Below, piece after piece: positions 1 through 7,769 of a stretch of 47,700 bases of DNA. The stretch spans positions 1-47,700 of the forward strand of contig NZ_VCJS01000094.1 in assembly GCF_005893125.1 (NCBI RefSeq). Reading direction: 5' to 3'. A program made the translations under genes and the position numbers. A model generated the notes under the pieces. It was given only the letters and a program-made list of their open reading frames with translations, searched no databases and had not been told where the DNA came from. How positions within the stretch are numbered: the first letter of the stretch is position 1; the number at the start of each line of letters is the position of its first letter. The stretch is from Nonomuraea basaltis. Lineage in GTDB: Bacteria; Actinomycetota; Actinomycetes; Streptosporangiales; Streptosporangiaceae.

Positions 1-192
1 GGGTGAGGTCGCGGGGGCGGTGGTCGGTGCCGCCGGCTCCTCCGACGCGCCGCACGCGGCCAGGAGGGCGCTGGCCGCCGGAAGGCCCAGGCCCAGCAGG
101 ACGAGCCGGCGCAGCGCCTCCCGGCGGGGGATCAGGCCGTCCACGTGGTCGAGGGCGACTTCTTCTGCGAGATAGCGCTGGATGGGCGTCAT
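1..192 (-). CDS. Dienelactone hydrolase-like lipoprotein, N-terminal fragment (runs off left edge)
   Basis: The minus strand reads an open frame from ATG at 192 to the window edge, 64 codons. It begins MTPIQRYLAEEVALDHVDG and continues with a twin-arginine-like RRE/RR segment, a leucine-rich hydrophobic stretch and LLAACG, a lipobox. This N-terminus (QRYLAEE, DHVDGLIPRREALRR, LLAACG) is what I remember for secreted dienelactone hydrolase family proteins of actinomycetes, which are alpha/beta hydrolases. The catalytic part lies outside the window, so the family assignment rests on the leader only. After the lipobox there is the usual Ala/Thr/Pro linker. No strong ribosome binding site precedes the start. 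It is divergent from the small secreted peptide at 318. Confidence 0.65.
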   Translation of the reverse strand, partial: MTPIQRYLAEEVALDHVDGLIPRREALRRLVLLGLGLPAASALLAACGASEEPAAPTTAPATSP

Positions 193-317
193 GCCGGAGG
201 TCTATCGCCATCGACCGAAAAATCGTGTAAAGGCCGGAGTTACGCGGGTTTTCGCGGTCGCCTGATGACATGCCTCCTAAGCCCGATATGAGGCCGATAC
301 GAGGGACAAGGAAACCC

Positions 318-464
318 ATGCGTACATCACGTTTCGCTGTTGTGTTGCTGGCCGCAGGGGCGGTGCTCATGACGGGGAGCGCCGCGTTCGCCGAACCCGA
401 GCCGAGCGCGCTGGAGCTGCGGGTGGTCGTGCACGACTGCCCCAGCACGGCGGTGCAACCGTGA
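318..464 (+). CDS. Small secreted peptide of 48 residues, function unknown
   Basis: The ATG at 318 follows an AAGGAAA ribosome-binding-like stretch at 309-315. The peptide has a clear signal sequence: a basic start (MRTSRF), an Ala/Val/Leu core, and a probable cleavage at AFA before EPEP. Only about 20 residues would be exported, ending VVHDCPSTAVQP with a single cysteine. An in-frame ATG at 270 exists but would put 16 polar residues before the signal sequence, so it was not chosen. The stop codon lies inside a GAGCGAGCGAAGCGAGCG-type repeat, which hints that the gene end was replaced by the repeat and that the original protein was longer. I do not recognise the family. The gene may be transcribed with the MoxR operon that follows 67 bases later. 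Confidence 0.5.
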   Translation: MRTSRFAVVLLAAGAVLMTGSAAFAEPEPSALELRVVVHDCPSTAVQP

Positions 465-480
465 GCGAGCGAAGCGAGCG
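461..480 (+). repeat. GAGCGAAGCGAGCG-type short interspersed repeat at a gene end
   Basis: GTGAGCGAGCGAAGCGAGCG starts on the stop codon of the 48-residue peptide gene. Repeats of this composition are familiar at gene ends in actinomycete genomes. A related low-complexity stretch (GAGCGAAG, GAGCGAGG, AACGAGC) is found on the minus strand inside the cytochrome b gene at 6756-6842. Mobility is inferred; the sequence shows only the motif and its position. Confidence 0.5.
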
Positions 481-531
481 ACCGATCAAACACAGCCGAC
501 TGCCGGTCATGCGACCGACGAAGGAGGACGC

Positions 532-1529
<998 letters not shown>

Positions 1530-1533
<4 letters not shown>

Positions 1534-2489
1534 AGCCGTACCTGATGGCAGAGCCCGCGCTGCGCAGGCTCGAGCTGACGATCACCAGGAGGCTGGATGG
1601 ACTCCTCCAGGGCGAACATCTCGGCCTGGTGCCAGGTCCGGGGACCGAGCCGGCGGAGACCAGGCCGTACCAGCCGGGGGACGACGTGCGGCGGATGGAC
1701 TGGAACGTCACCGCGCGCACGAACGAGCCCCACGTGCGCGACCTGGTCGCCGACCGGGAGCTGGAGATCTGGGCCCTGCTCGACGCCACCGCCAGCATGG
1801 ACTTCGGCACCGCGGCGATGGAGAAGCGGGAGCTGGCCCTCTCGGCGCTGGCCGCGGTCGGCTTCCTCACCCAGCGGACCGGCAACCGGATCGGCACCCA
1901 CCTGCTGCACGGCGGCGGCGTCAGGACGCTGCCCGCCAGGACGGGCCGGCCGCACCTGATGGCGCTGCTGCAGGCGGCCTTCGCGCTGCCCCGCACCCCG
2001 CCGGGGGTGGCCGAGCCGCTGCTCGGCGTGGCGGCCGAGCAGCTCGGCAGGGTGGTACGCCGCCGCGGCCTCGTCGTGGTCGTCTCGGACTTCCTGGACG
2101 CGCCGGAGACGTGGGAGCTCCCGGTGCGCAGGCTCACCGCCCGGCACCAGGTGCTGGCCGTGGAGGTGCTCGATCCACGCGAGCTGACCCTGCCCGACGT
2201 GGGGATCCTGACGCTGATCGACCCGGAGACGGGGCGGCGGCGCGAGGTCTCCACCGGCAACGCGCGGCTGCGGCGCAGGTACGCCGAGGCGGCGGCCGGG
2301 CAGCGGGAGGCCATCGCGCAGGCGATGCGCCGGGCCGGGGCCATCCACCTGCGGCTGCGTACCGATCGAGACTGGGTGCGCGACCTGGTCAAGCACGTCA
2401 TGACCCAGCGCCGCCTGGCCGCGGCGGCTCCGAGCCCCACGCTGCCGGCCCGCCGGAGCGGCCCGCCGAAGGGAGGTGACGTGGCGTGA
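1530..2489 (+). CDS. DUF58 domain-containing protein (MoxR/VWA partner)
   Basis: The 319-residue protein carries the DUF58 signature: YQPGDDVRRMDWNVTAR near residues 46-62, followed by a VWA-like fold with LLDATASMDF near residues 84-93, a degenerate metal-adhesion motif. DUF58 proteins accompany MoxR ATPases and VWA membrane proteins; their biochemical role is not settled. No obvious transmembrane segment is visible, so a cytoplasmic or peripheral location is likely. The start overlaps the moxR stop (ATGA), and the end overlaps the VWA gene start (GTGA at 2486-2489), which indicates a coupled operon and stoichiometric production. The C-terminus is a Pro/Ala-rich tail (PARRSGPPKGG). Confidence 0.93.
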
Positions 2490-3427
2490 CTCTGCTCGCA
2501 CCCGTCTGGTTGCTGCTGCTCATCCCCGTGGCCCTGCTCGCCGTCTCTTACGCGGTGATGCAGCTGCGGCGGACCGCGTACGCCGTCCGGTTCACCAACC
2601 TCGACCTCCTGGACAAGGTCGCGCCGAAAGGGCCAGGCTGGCGCCGGCACGTGCCCGCGGCGGCGCTGCTGCTCATGTTCGCGCTGCTCGTGGTGGGCTT
2701 CGCCCGGCCGTCGGCCGAGGTGCAGGTGCCGCGGGAACGCGCGACGATCATGGTGGCGTTCGACGTGTCGGCGTCCATGGGCGCCACCGACGTCTCCCCG
2801 AACCGCTTCGAGGCGGCCAAGCAGGCGGCCAGGCAGTTCGTGGAAGGGCTCCCGGAGCGGTTCAACCTGGGGCTGGTGCCGTTCTCCTCGGGAGCCTCGG
2901 TCGCCGTGCCGCCCACCACGGACCGGCAGGCCGTGCTGAGCGCGCTCGACCGGCTCAGCATGGACTCCGGCACCGCCATCGGCGACGCGGTCTACTCCTC
3001 GCTGGAGGCGATCGCCTCCCTCGACTCGGCGGAGGAGGCGCCGCCCGCGCACATCGTGCTGCTGTCCGACGGCTCCAACACCACCGGCCGCACGGTCGGC
3101 GAGGCGGCCACGGAGGCGTCCAACCGGGGCGTACCGGTCACCACCATCGCGTACGGCACGGCGGACGGCACCATCAATCTCTCCGGCCGCGAGGTCCCGG
3201 TGCCGGTTGACGGCCCCGCGCTGCGCGGGCTGGCCGAGGCGGCCGGCGGCGGCTTCTACGAGGCGGCCACCGGCGACCAGCTGCAGGCGGTCTACGAGGA
3301 CATCGGCACCTCGGTCGGCTACCGGACCGAGCGTCAGGAGATATGGCAGTGGTTCGTGGGGGCGGGGCTGATCTTCGCACTGATCGCGGCGGCGACGTCG
3401 ATGTTGTGGTTCTCGAGGCTCCCGTGA
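2486..3427 (+). CDS. VWA domain membrane protein (BatA-like)
   Basis: The 313-residue protein has two N-terminal transmembrane segments (about residues 3-24 and 57-73), a von Willebrand A domain with an intact MIDAS motif DVSAS at residues 93-97 and LLSDGSNTTG later in the domain, and a C-terminal membrane helix (about 290-308). This is the architecture of BatA/BatB proteins of the aerotolerance family: an extracytoplasmic metal-binding adhesion domain anchored at both ends. It starts with GTG overlapping the DUF58 stop, and its own stop overlaps the next GTG at 3424. The ligand is unknown. Given the gene order, MoxR is the likely ATPase that loads or remodels it. Confidence 0.92.
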   Translation: MTLLAPVWLLLLIPVALLAVSYAVMQLRRTAYAVRFTNLDLLDKVAPKGPGWRRHVPAAALLLMFALLVVGFARPSAEVQVPRERATIMVAFDVSASMGATDVSPNRFEAAKQAARQFVEGLPERFNLGLVPFSSGASVAVPPTTDRQAVLSALDRLSMDSGTAIGDAVYSSLEAIASLDSAEEAPPAHIVLLSDGSNTTGRTVGEAATEASNRGVPVTTIAYGTADGTINLSGREVPVPVDGPALRGLAEAAGGGFYEAATGDQLQAVYEDIGTSVGYRTERQEIWQWFVGAGLIFALIAAATSMLWFSRLP

Positions 3428-4275
3428 GGGGGCTCGGCAGGCCGCGCGGGCCGGAGTTCGTCACCGTGCCGCTCGGCGCCCGCGAGGAGCCGGCCGGCGG
3501 ACCCGGCTTCCCTCCGCAGAATGCCCCAGGAACTCCTCAATCGCCGCCCAGGGGACGTCTGCTGGTGGCCGCCGCGCTCGTCGCGGCGGTCACCGGGGCG
3601 GCGGCGGGCGTGGCGGGGGCCCGGCTCTACGAAGGGTCCGAGCCGGCCTCCGCCGCCCTGCCGAGGGTCGCCGCCGCGCCGTCGGCCGGCTTGAGCGGGC
3701 TGAGCGCGACGGCGGCCCGCGTGCTGCCCAGCGTGGTGTCCGTGGACATCGGTGGCGGCGGCGGGTCGGGGTTCGTGGTGGACGACCGCGGCCACATCCT
3801 CACCAACGCGCACGTTGTCGAGGGCTCCGACGAGGTGACGGTGATCCTCAACGACGGCCGCAGGGTGCCCGCCCGCGTGATCGGCGAGGACGGCGACGAG
3901 GACCTGGCCGTGCTGGAGGTGTCCTCGCCAGGAGACCTGTCGCCGGCCACGCTCGGCAGGTCCGCGGACCTGTCCGTCGGCGACCAGGTGCTCGCCATCG
4001 GCTCGCCGCTGGGCCTGTCCGGCACGGTCACCGCGGGCATCGTCAGCGCGACGGATCGGGAGGTGCGGCTGGGCGGCGCCCGGCGTACCGCGGTGCAGAC
4101 GGACGCGTCCATCAATCCGGGCAACTCCGGCGGCCCGCTGGTCAACGCCCGGGGCGAGGTCGTCGGCGTGAACACCGCGATCGCGGCCGGGCGGGGCGGC
4201 GGCAACATCGGCATCGGGTTCGCCATCCCCATCGACCGGGCCGCGCCCATCGCAGAACGAATTATCCGAAACTAG
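3424..4275 (+). CDS. Membrane-anchored trypsin-like serine protease (HtrA/S1C type, no PDZ domain)
   Basis: Starting at GTG 3424, which overlaps the VWA stop as GTGA, the protein has 283 residues. A Pro-rich cytoplasmic tail is followed by one transmembrane segment (about residues 46-66) and a DegP-type protease domain. The triad is visible: His130 in LTNAHVV, Asp160 in DEDLAVLEV and Ser235 in GNSGGPL. The domain ends right after GFAIPID, so the PDZ domains usual in HtrA are missing, as in several short actinobacterial homologues. An in-frame ATG at 3343 lies inside the VWA gene and is less likely. Position between a VWA complex and a two-component system suggests envelope quality control or signalling proteolysis; this is inference from context. 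Confidence 0.9.
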   Translation: MRGLGRPRGPEFVTVPLGAREEPAGGPGFPPQNAPGTPQSPPRGRLLVAAALVAAVTGAAAGVAGARLYEGSEPASAALPRVAAAPSAGLSGLSATAARVLPSVVSVDIGGGGGSGFVVDDRGHILTNAHVVEGSDEVTVILNDGRRVPARVIGEDGDEDLAVLEVSSPGDLSPATLGRSADLSVGDQVLAIGSPLGLSGTVTAGIVSATDREVRLGGARRTAVQTDASINPGNSGGPLVNARGEVVGVNTAIAAGRGGGNIGIGFAIPIDRAAPIAERIIRN

Positions 4276-4284
4276 GGTTCATGC

Positions 4285-4950
4285 ATGCGACTGCTTGTGG
4301 TGGAGGACGAGGAGGACCTGGTCGACGCGCTGCGCGTGGGCCTCATCCGTGCGGGATACGCGGTGGACGTGGCCTACGACGCGCCGTCCGCGCACGAGAA
4401 GTTGCAGGTCAACACGTACGACCTGGTCCTGCTCGACCTTAACCTGCCCGGCGGCGACGGCTTCCAGCTGTGCCGCACCGTGCGCGCGGCCGGCCAGGGC
4501 GTGCGGATCATCATGGTGACCGCCCGGGACCGGCTCGACGACCGCGTGCGAGGGCTCGACGAGGGGGCCGACGACTACCTGGTCAAGCCGTTCGCGTTCC
4601 CCGAGCTGCTGGCCAGGGTCCGGGCGCTGCTGCGCAGGGACACGGCCGGCGGCACGTCCGTGATCCAGGTCGGTGGGTTGAGGATCGACACGGCCCGGCT
4701 GGAGGTCACGTTGGACGGCAGATCGCTGGCTCTCACCCCCAAGGAGTACGGCATCCTGCACTACCTCATGACCAGGCCGGGCCACGTCGTGTCCGCCGAG
4801 GAGCTGCTCGAACACGTCTGGGACGAGAACACCGACCCGTTCACCAGCACCGTGCGCGTCACAGTCGGGAACCTGCGCCGCAAGCTGCAGGAGGACGGCC
4901 TCATCGAGACCGTGATCAGCCGGGGCTACCGGCTCAAGGAGCCGACATGA
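4285..4950 (+). CDS. OmpR/PhoB-type response regulator
   Basis: The 221-residue protein has a receiver domain with acidic residues in VVEDEED near the start, phosphoacceptor Asp51 in VLLDLNLPGGDGF and the conserved Lys in YLVKPFAFPELL. A winged-helix DNA-binding domain follows (LTPKEYGILHYL, ending VISRGYRLKEP). It begins nine bases after the protease stop, and its stop overlaps the histidine kinase start (ATGA at 4947-4950), so it belongs to the upstream operon and pairs with the kinase. The target promoters are not known. Autoregulation of the whole 532-6116 operon is plausible but no operator was identified. Confidence 0.95.
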   Translation: MRLLVVEDEEDLVDALRVGLIRAGYAVDVAYDAPSAHEKLQVNTYDLVLLDLNLPGGDGFQLCRTVRAAGQGVRIIMVTARDRLDDRVRGLDEGADDYLVKPFAFPELLARVRALLRRDTAGGTSVIQVGGLRIDTARLEVTLDGRSLALTPKEYGILHYLMTRPGHVVSAEELLEHVWDENTDPFTSTVRVTVGNLRRKLQEDGLIETVISRGYRLKEPT

Positions 4951-6116
4951 TCCACACCATCCGCTTCCGGCTCACCGTGCTCTACTCGGGCCTGCTGTTC
5001 GTGCTGGCCACGCTGGTGCTCGGCGGCATCTACTTCGCGGTCTCCAAGACCACCGAGCAGCGCCCGTACACGACGAACTACGCCAAGGCGTACAACGGTG
5101 ATCAGTACGTCGGCAAGCAGGAGGTGGTCTTCGTCGAGGAGGTGGAGAACGCCATCAACGTGCAGACGCTGGCCACGCTGCGCGACTACTCGCTGTACAC
5201 CCTGGCCGGCCTCTACGCCGCCAGCCTGGGCATCGGCTGGGTGCTCTCCGGCCGCGTGCTGCGCCCGGTCCGGTCGATCACCCGTACGACGGAGGAGATC
5301 CAGGCCACGGACCTGAAGCGGCGCATCAAGCTGAGCGGCCCGCGCGACGAGCTGAAGGACCTGGCCGACACCATCGACACCATGCTCGACCGCCTGGAGG
5401 AGGCGTTCAGCGCGCAGCGCCAGCTCATCGACGACGCCTCGCACGAGCTGCGCAGCCCTCTGACGATCATCCGCGCGAACGTGGACGCCGTGCTCGCCGC
5501 GCCCGACGCCAGCGACGAGGAGCGGGTCAGGGCCGTGGCCATCGTGGACCGCGCGACCACCCGCATGACCGGGCTGGTGGAGGACCTGCTGGCCAGCGCC
5601 AGGCGGCAGGGCGGCGCGTTCGCCGACGCCGACCTCGACCTGGCCAGGGTGGTGGTCGAGGCGTGCGAGGAGTACGCGGCCCCGGCCGCCTCCCGCGACG
5701 TGACGATCGCCCGCGACCTGGGGCGGGGCCTGGAGATGATCGGCGACTCCGACGCGCTGCGGCGCTCCGTGGCGAACCTGCTCTCCAACGCCGTGCGCCT
5801 GTCGCCGCCCGGCGGCACGATCCGGGTCGGGGCGGGCAGGTCGGAGGGCTGGCTGTGGGCGGCGGTCCGCGACGATGGCCCGGGGCTGGGGGAGGCCGAC
5901 CAGGCGCGGGTGTTCGATCGGTTCTGGCGCGGCGAGTCCAGCCGCCGCGATCGCCACACGGGCCTCGGCCTGGCCATCGTCCGGCAGATCGTGGAGTCGC
6001 ACGGGGGCCGGGTGGCGGTGTTCTCCAGGCTGGGGGAGGGGGCGACGTTCGTGCTGTGGCTGCCGCCGCGCGACGGCGTGCCCGGGACGCCGCCCGAGGA
6101 CAACCCCCTAGGCTGA
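4947..6116 (+). CDS. Sensor histidine kinase
   Basis: The 389-residue protein has transmembrane helix 1 (about residues 10-32), a short extracytoplasmic loop (33-80) rich in charged residues, helix 2 (about 83-101), a HAMP linker, a dimerisation/phosphoacceptor helix with His166 in IDDASHELRSPL, and an ATPase domain with NLLSNAVRLSPPGG, DDGPGLG, FDRFWRG and GLGLAIV. It is a classic OmpR-class kinase, and the start is coupled to the response regulator. The small sensor loop suggests it senses a membrane or envelope cue, perhaps through the protease or VWA protein encoded upstream. The 3' end overlaps the convergent cytochrome b gene by nine bases. Confidence 0.95.
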   Translation: MIHTIRFRLTVLYSGLLFVLATLVLGGIYFAVSKTTEQRPYTTNYAKAYNGDQYVGKQEVVFVEEVENAINVQTLATLRDYSLYTLAGLYAASLGIGWVLSGRVLRPVRSITRTTEEIQATDLKRRIKLSGPRDELKDLADTIDTMLDRLEEAFSAQRQLIDDASHELRSPLTIIRANVDAVLAAPDASDEERVRAVAIVDRATTRMTGLVEDLLASARRQGGAFADADLDLARVVVEACEEYAAPAASRDVTIARDLGRGLEMIGDSDALRRSVANLLSNAVRLSPPGGTIRVGAGRSEGWLWAAVRDDGPGLGEADQARVFDRFWRGESSRRDRHTGLGLAIVRQIVESHGGRVAVFSRLGEGATFVLWLPPRDGVPGTPPEDNPLG

Positions 6117-7532
6117 TCGCCTGCGGCAGACGGCCCGCGTGACGAGGAAGGCCAGCACCGGCAGCACGAACACGGCCACCCGCAGCCCCAGGATGATCAT
6201 CTCGTAGGTGCCGGGCGGGACCGTCAGCAGCGCGGCCGGGGCGGCCGGCGGCGGCGGGAACGCCGGAGCGGAGTGCATCGCCGGCGGGGTCGCCGAGACC
6301 CACATGCCCGCCCAGAGCACGATGAAGAACGTGATGACCGCGACGCCGAGCGCCGTGCGCGCCGGGGCCTGCGAGGGCCGGTCCAGCAGCTGGTGGTAGT
6401 CGCCGTCGCCGGTGAAGCGCCGCTCCAGGAACGGGTAGAGCAGCAGCACGCCGAAGAACGCCGTCAGGATCAGCGGCGGGATCCAGAGGCCGACCTGGAG
6501 CACGTATCCGGCGACCGGGATCTCCCACGGCGGGACGAGCCGCTGCGCGCCGTCCAGCACGCCGTAGTACCAGAACGGCTGCGCCGCCGGCGGGTGGCCG
6601 CCCACGTGGTACTCGCCGTGCTCCCACACCGGGTTCACCTTCGCCAGCGTGGCCAGCAGCGAGATCGCTCCCAGCGTGAACAGCGCCGTGGCGCCGTTCT
6701 TGATCGCGAAGTACGGGAAGAACGGCCCCCCGGTGACCTTGTGCTCGCCGGCCGCCGTGGCCCGGCGCTCGTGTTCATGGTCGCGACCGGCTCGTTCCTC
6801 GTTGGCTCGTTCCTCGCTCTCTCGTCGCGAGCTCCTTCGCTCCGTGTGCTTCTGCCGCCAGGTGAGGACCAGCGCGTGCAGCGGCACCACGGCCAGCAGG
6901 ATGCCCGGGATCAGCAGCACGTGCGTGAGGAAGAGCCGGGGGAGCACGTCCCCGGGGAAGCCGCCGCCGAACGCGAACGCCGACAGGTACGTCCCGACCA
7001 GCGGGATCGACAGCAGCAGCCCCTGCGCCTGCCTCAGCCCGGTGAACGCGAGCTGGTCGCCGAGCAGCGAGACGCCGGCAAAGGAGTTGAACAGCACCAG
7101 CACGAACAGCACCACGCCCAGCATCCACGTCAGCTCGCGCGGCTTCCGGAACGCGCCCGTGAAGAACACGCGGCACAGGTGTGCCACGATCGCCAGCACG
7201 AACACCGTCGCCGACCAGTGGTGCAGCTGGCGCACGAGCAGCCCGCCGCGTACCTCCAGGCTGATCTCCCTGACCGACTCGAACGCCACGTCCGGGTTCG
7301 GCTTGTAGAACAGCGTCAGGAAGGTGCCCGTCAGCAGCAGGAACACGAACGAGTAGAGCGCCAGCTCGCCCAGCAGGAACGACCAGTGGCTCGGGAACAG
7401 CTTTCTGAGCTGCGGCCGTAGCCAGCGCGCGAACGGCAGGCGGTCGTCCAGCCAGAGCGCCGAGTCGCGGGCCGCCTTCGCGGATCCGGCGACGACCCGG
7501 GTGCGCCGGGTGGGCTTGGTAGGAGTGGCCAT
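6108..7532 (-). CDS. Stand-alone cytochrome b subunit-like protein (QcrB family paralogue)
   Basis: The 474-residue membrane protein has the cytochrome b fold. Paired haem ligands with classical spacing are His104/His118 and His204/His219, and many hydrophobic helices surround them. The Qo-site PEWY/PDWY-type motif is changed to PFWY (residues 319-322), so the usual acidic residue is missing. No qcrA or qcrC (Rieske protein, cytochrome c) is adjacent, so this is not the main bc complex operon. Electron transfer partners are unknown; it may act as a membrane quinone-reactive cytochrome. After WRQKHT (residues 225-230) comes a stretch of about 29 mostly Arg/Glu residues, described separately. 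It is divergent from ppdK, with a shared 234-base control region. Confidence 0.88.
   Translation of the reverse strand: MATPTKPTRRTRVVAGSAKAARDSALWLDDRLPFARWLRPQLRKLFPSHWSFLLGELALYSFVFLLLTGTFLTLFYKPNPDVAFESVREISLEVRGGLLVRQLHHWSATVFVLAIVAHLCRVFFTGAFRKPRELTWMLGVVLFVLVLFNSFAGVSLLGDQLAFTGLRQAQGLLLSIPLVGTYLSAFAFGGGFPGDVLPRLFLTHVLLIPGILLAVVPLHALVLTWRQKHTERRSSRRESEERANEERAGRDHEHERRATAAGEHKVTGGPFFPYFAIKNGATALFTLGAISLLATLAKVNPVWEHGEYHVGGHPPAAQPFWYYGVLDGAQRLVPPWEIPVAGYVLQVGLWIPPLILTAFFGVLLLYPFLERRFTGDGDYHQLLDRPSQAPARTALGVAVITFFIVLWAGMWVSATPPAMHSAPAFPPPPAAPAALLTVPPGTYEMIILGLRVAVFVLPVLAFLVTRAVCRRRSA
6756..6842 (-). repeat. In-frame repeat-like insert inside the cytochrome b gene
   Basis: Residues 231-259 of the cytochrome b protein read as an Arg/Glu-rich segment (ERRSSRRESEERANEERAG and so on). 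It sits in the cytoplasmic loop just after the second haem-binding helix, where family members have a short QFPG-type loop. The minus-strand DNA is built of GAGCGA, GAGGAACGAGC and CGAGGAACGAGCC units: AACGAGC recurs, and GGTCGCGACC is a perfect palindrome at 6779-6788. The composition matches the gene-end repeat at 461-480. This looks like a short repeat element that landed in a permissive loop without breaking the frame. Confidence 0.5.
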
Positions 7533-7595
7533 GGGCTCCTCCTTGCCGGGAGGGGGTGTGATCTAATTCTCCACCCGAGCTCTCCCTTTCACAAG

Positions 7596-7660
7596 AATTG
7601 GTTTAAACCAATTGGTCTAATCCAATTTTCGGTCAAGCGATCATATAATTGGATTAGACC
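7596..7660. promoter_or_regulatory. Three palindromic operator-like sites between cytochrome b and ppdK
   Basis: Site 1 is a perfect 18-base palindrome, AATTGGTTTAAACCAATT, at 7596-7613. Site 2, AATTGGTCTAATCCAATT at 7610-7627, overlaps it. Site 3, AATTGGATTAGACC at 7647-7660, is the exact reverse complement of 14 bases of site 2, giving a 14-base inverted repeat with a 19-base gap. The TGGTnTAnnCCA form resembles operators of the GntR/HutC (DasR-like) family, but the regulator is not in the window. The sites lie 64-128 bases upstream of the cytochrome b start and 110-174 bases upstream of the ppdK start, so either or both may be controlled. Confidence 0.7.
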
Positions 7661-7769
7661 TCTTGTAGGTGCTTCACCAGCGCAAACGACGACATAGGCG
7701 AGGAGTGCAGTTTCATCATAAATTTCGCCGGTAGAGTCCGGGACAGAGGCGCGTTGGATTGGAGCTGTG

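Noticed and set aside
3..230. 75-codon plus-strand frame at the left edge
   Set aside because: Arg/Gly/Pro-rich shadow of the minus-strand dienelactone hydrolase-like lipoprotein gene.
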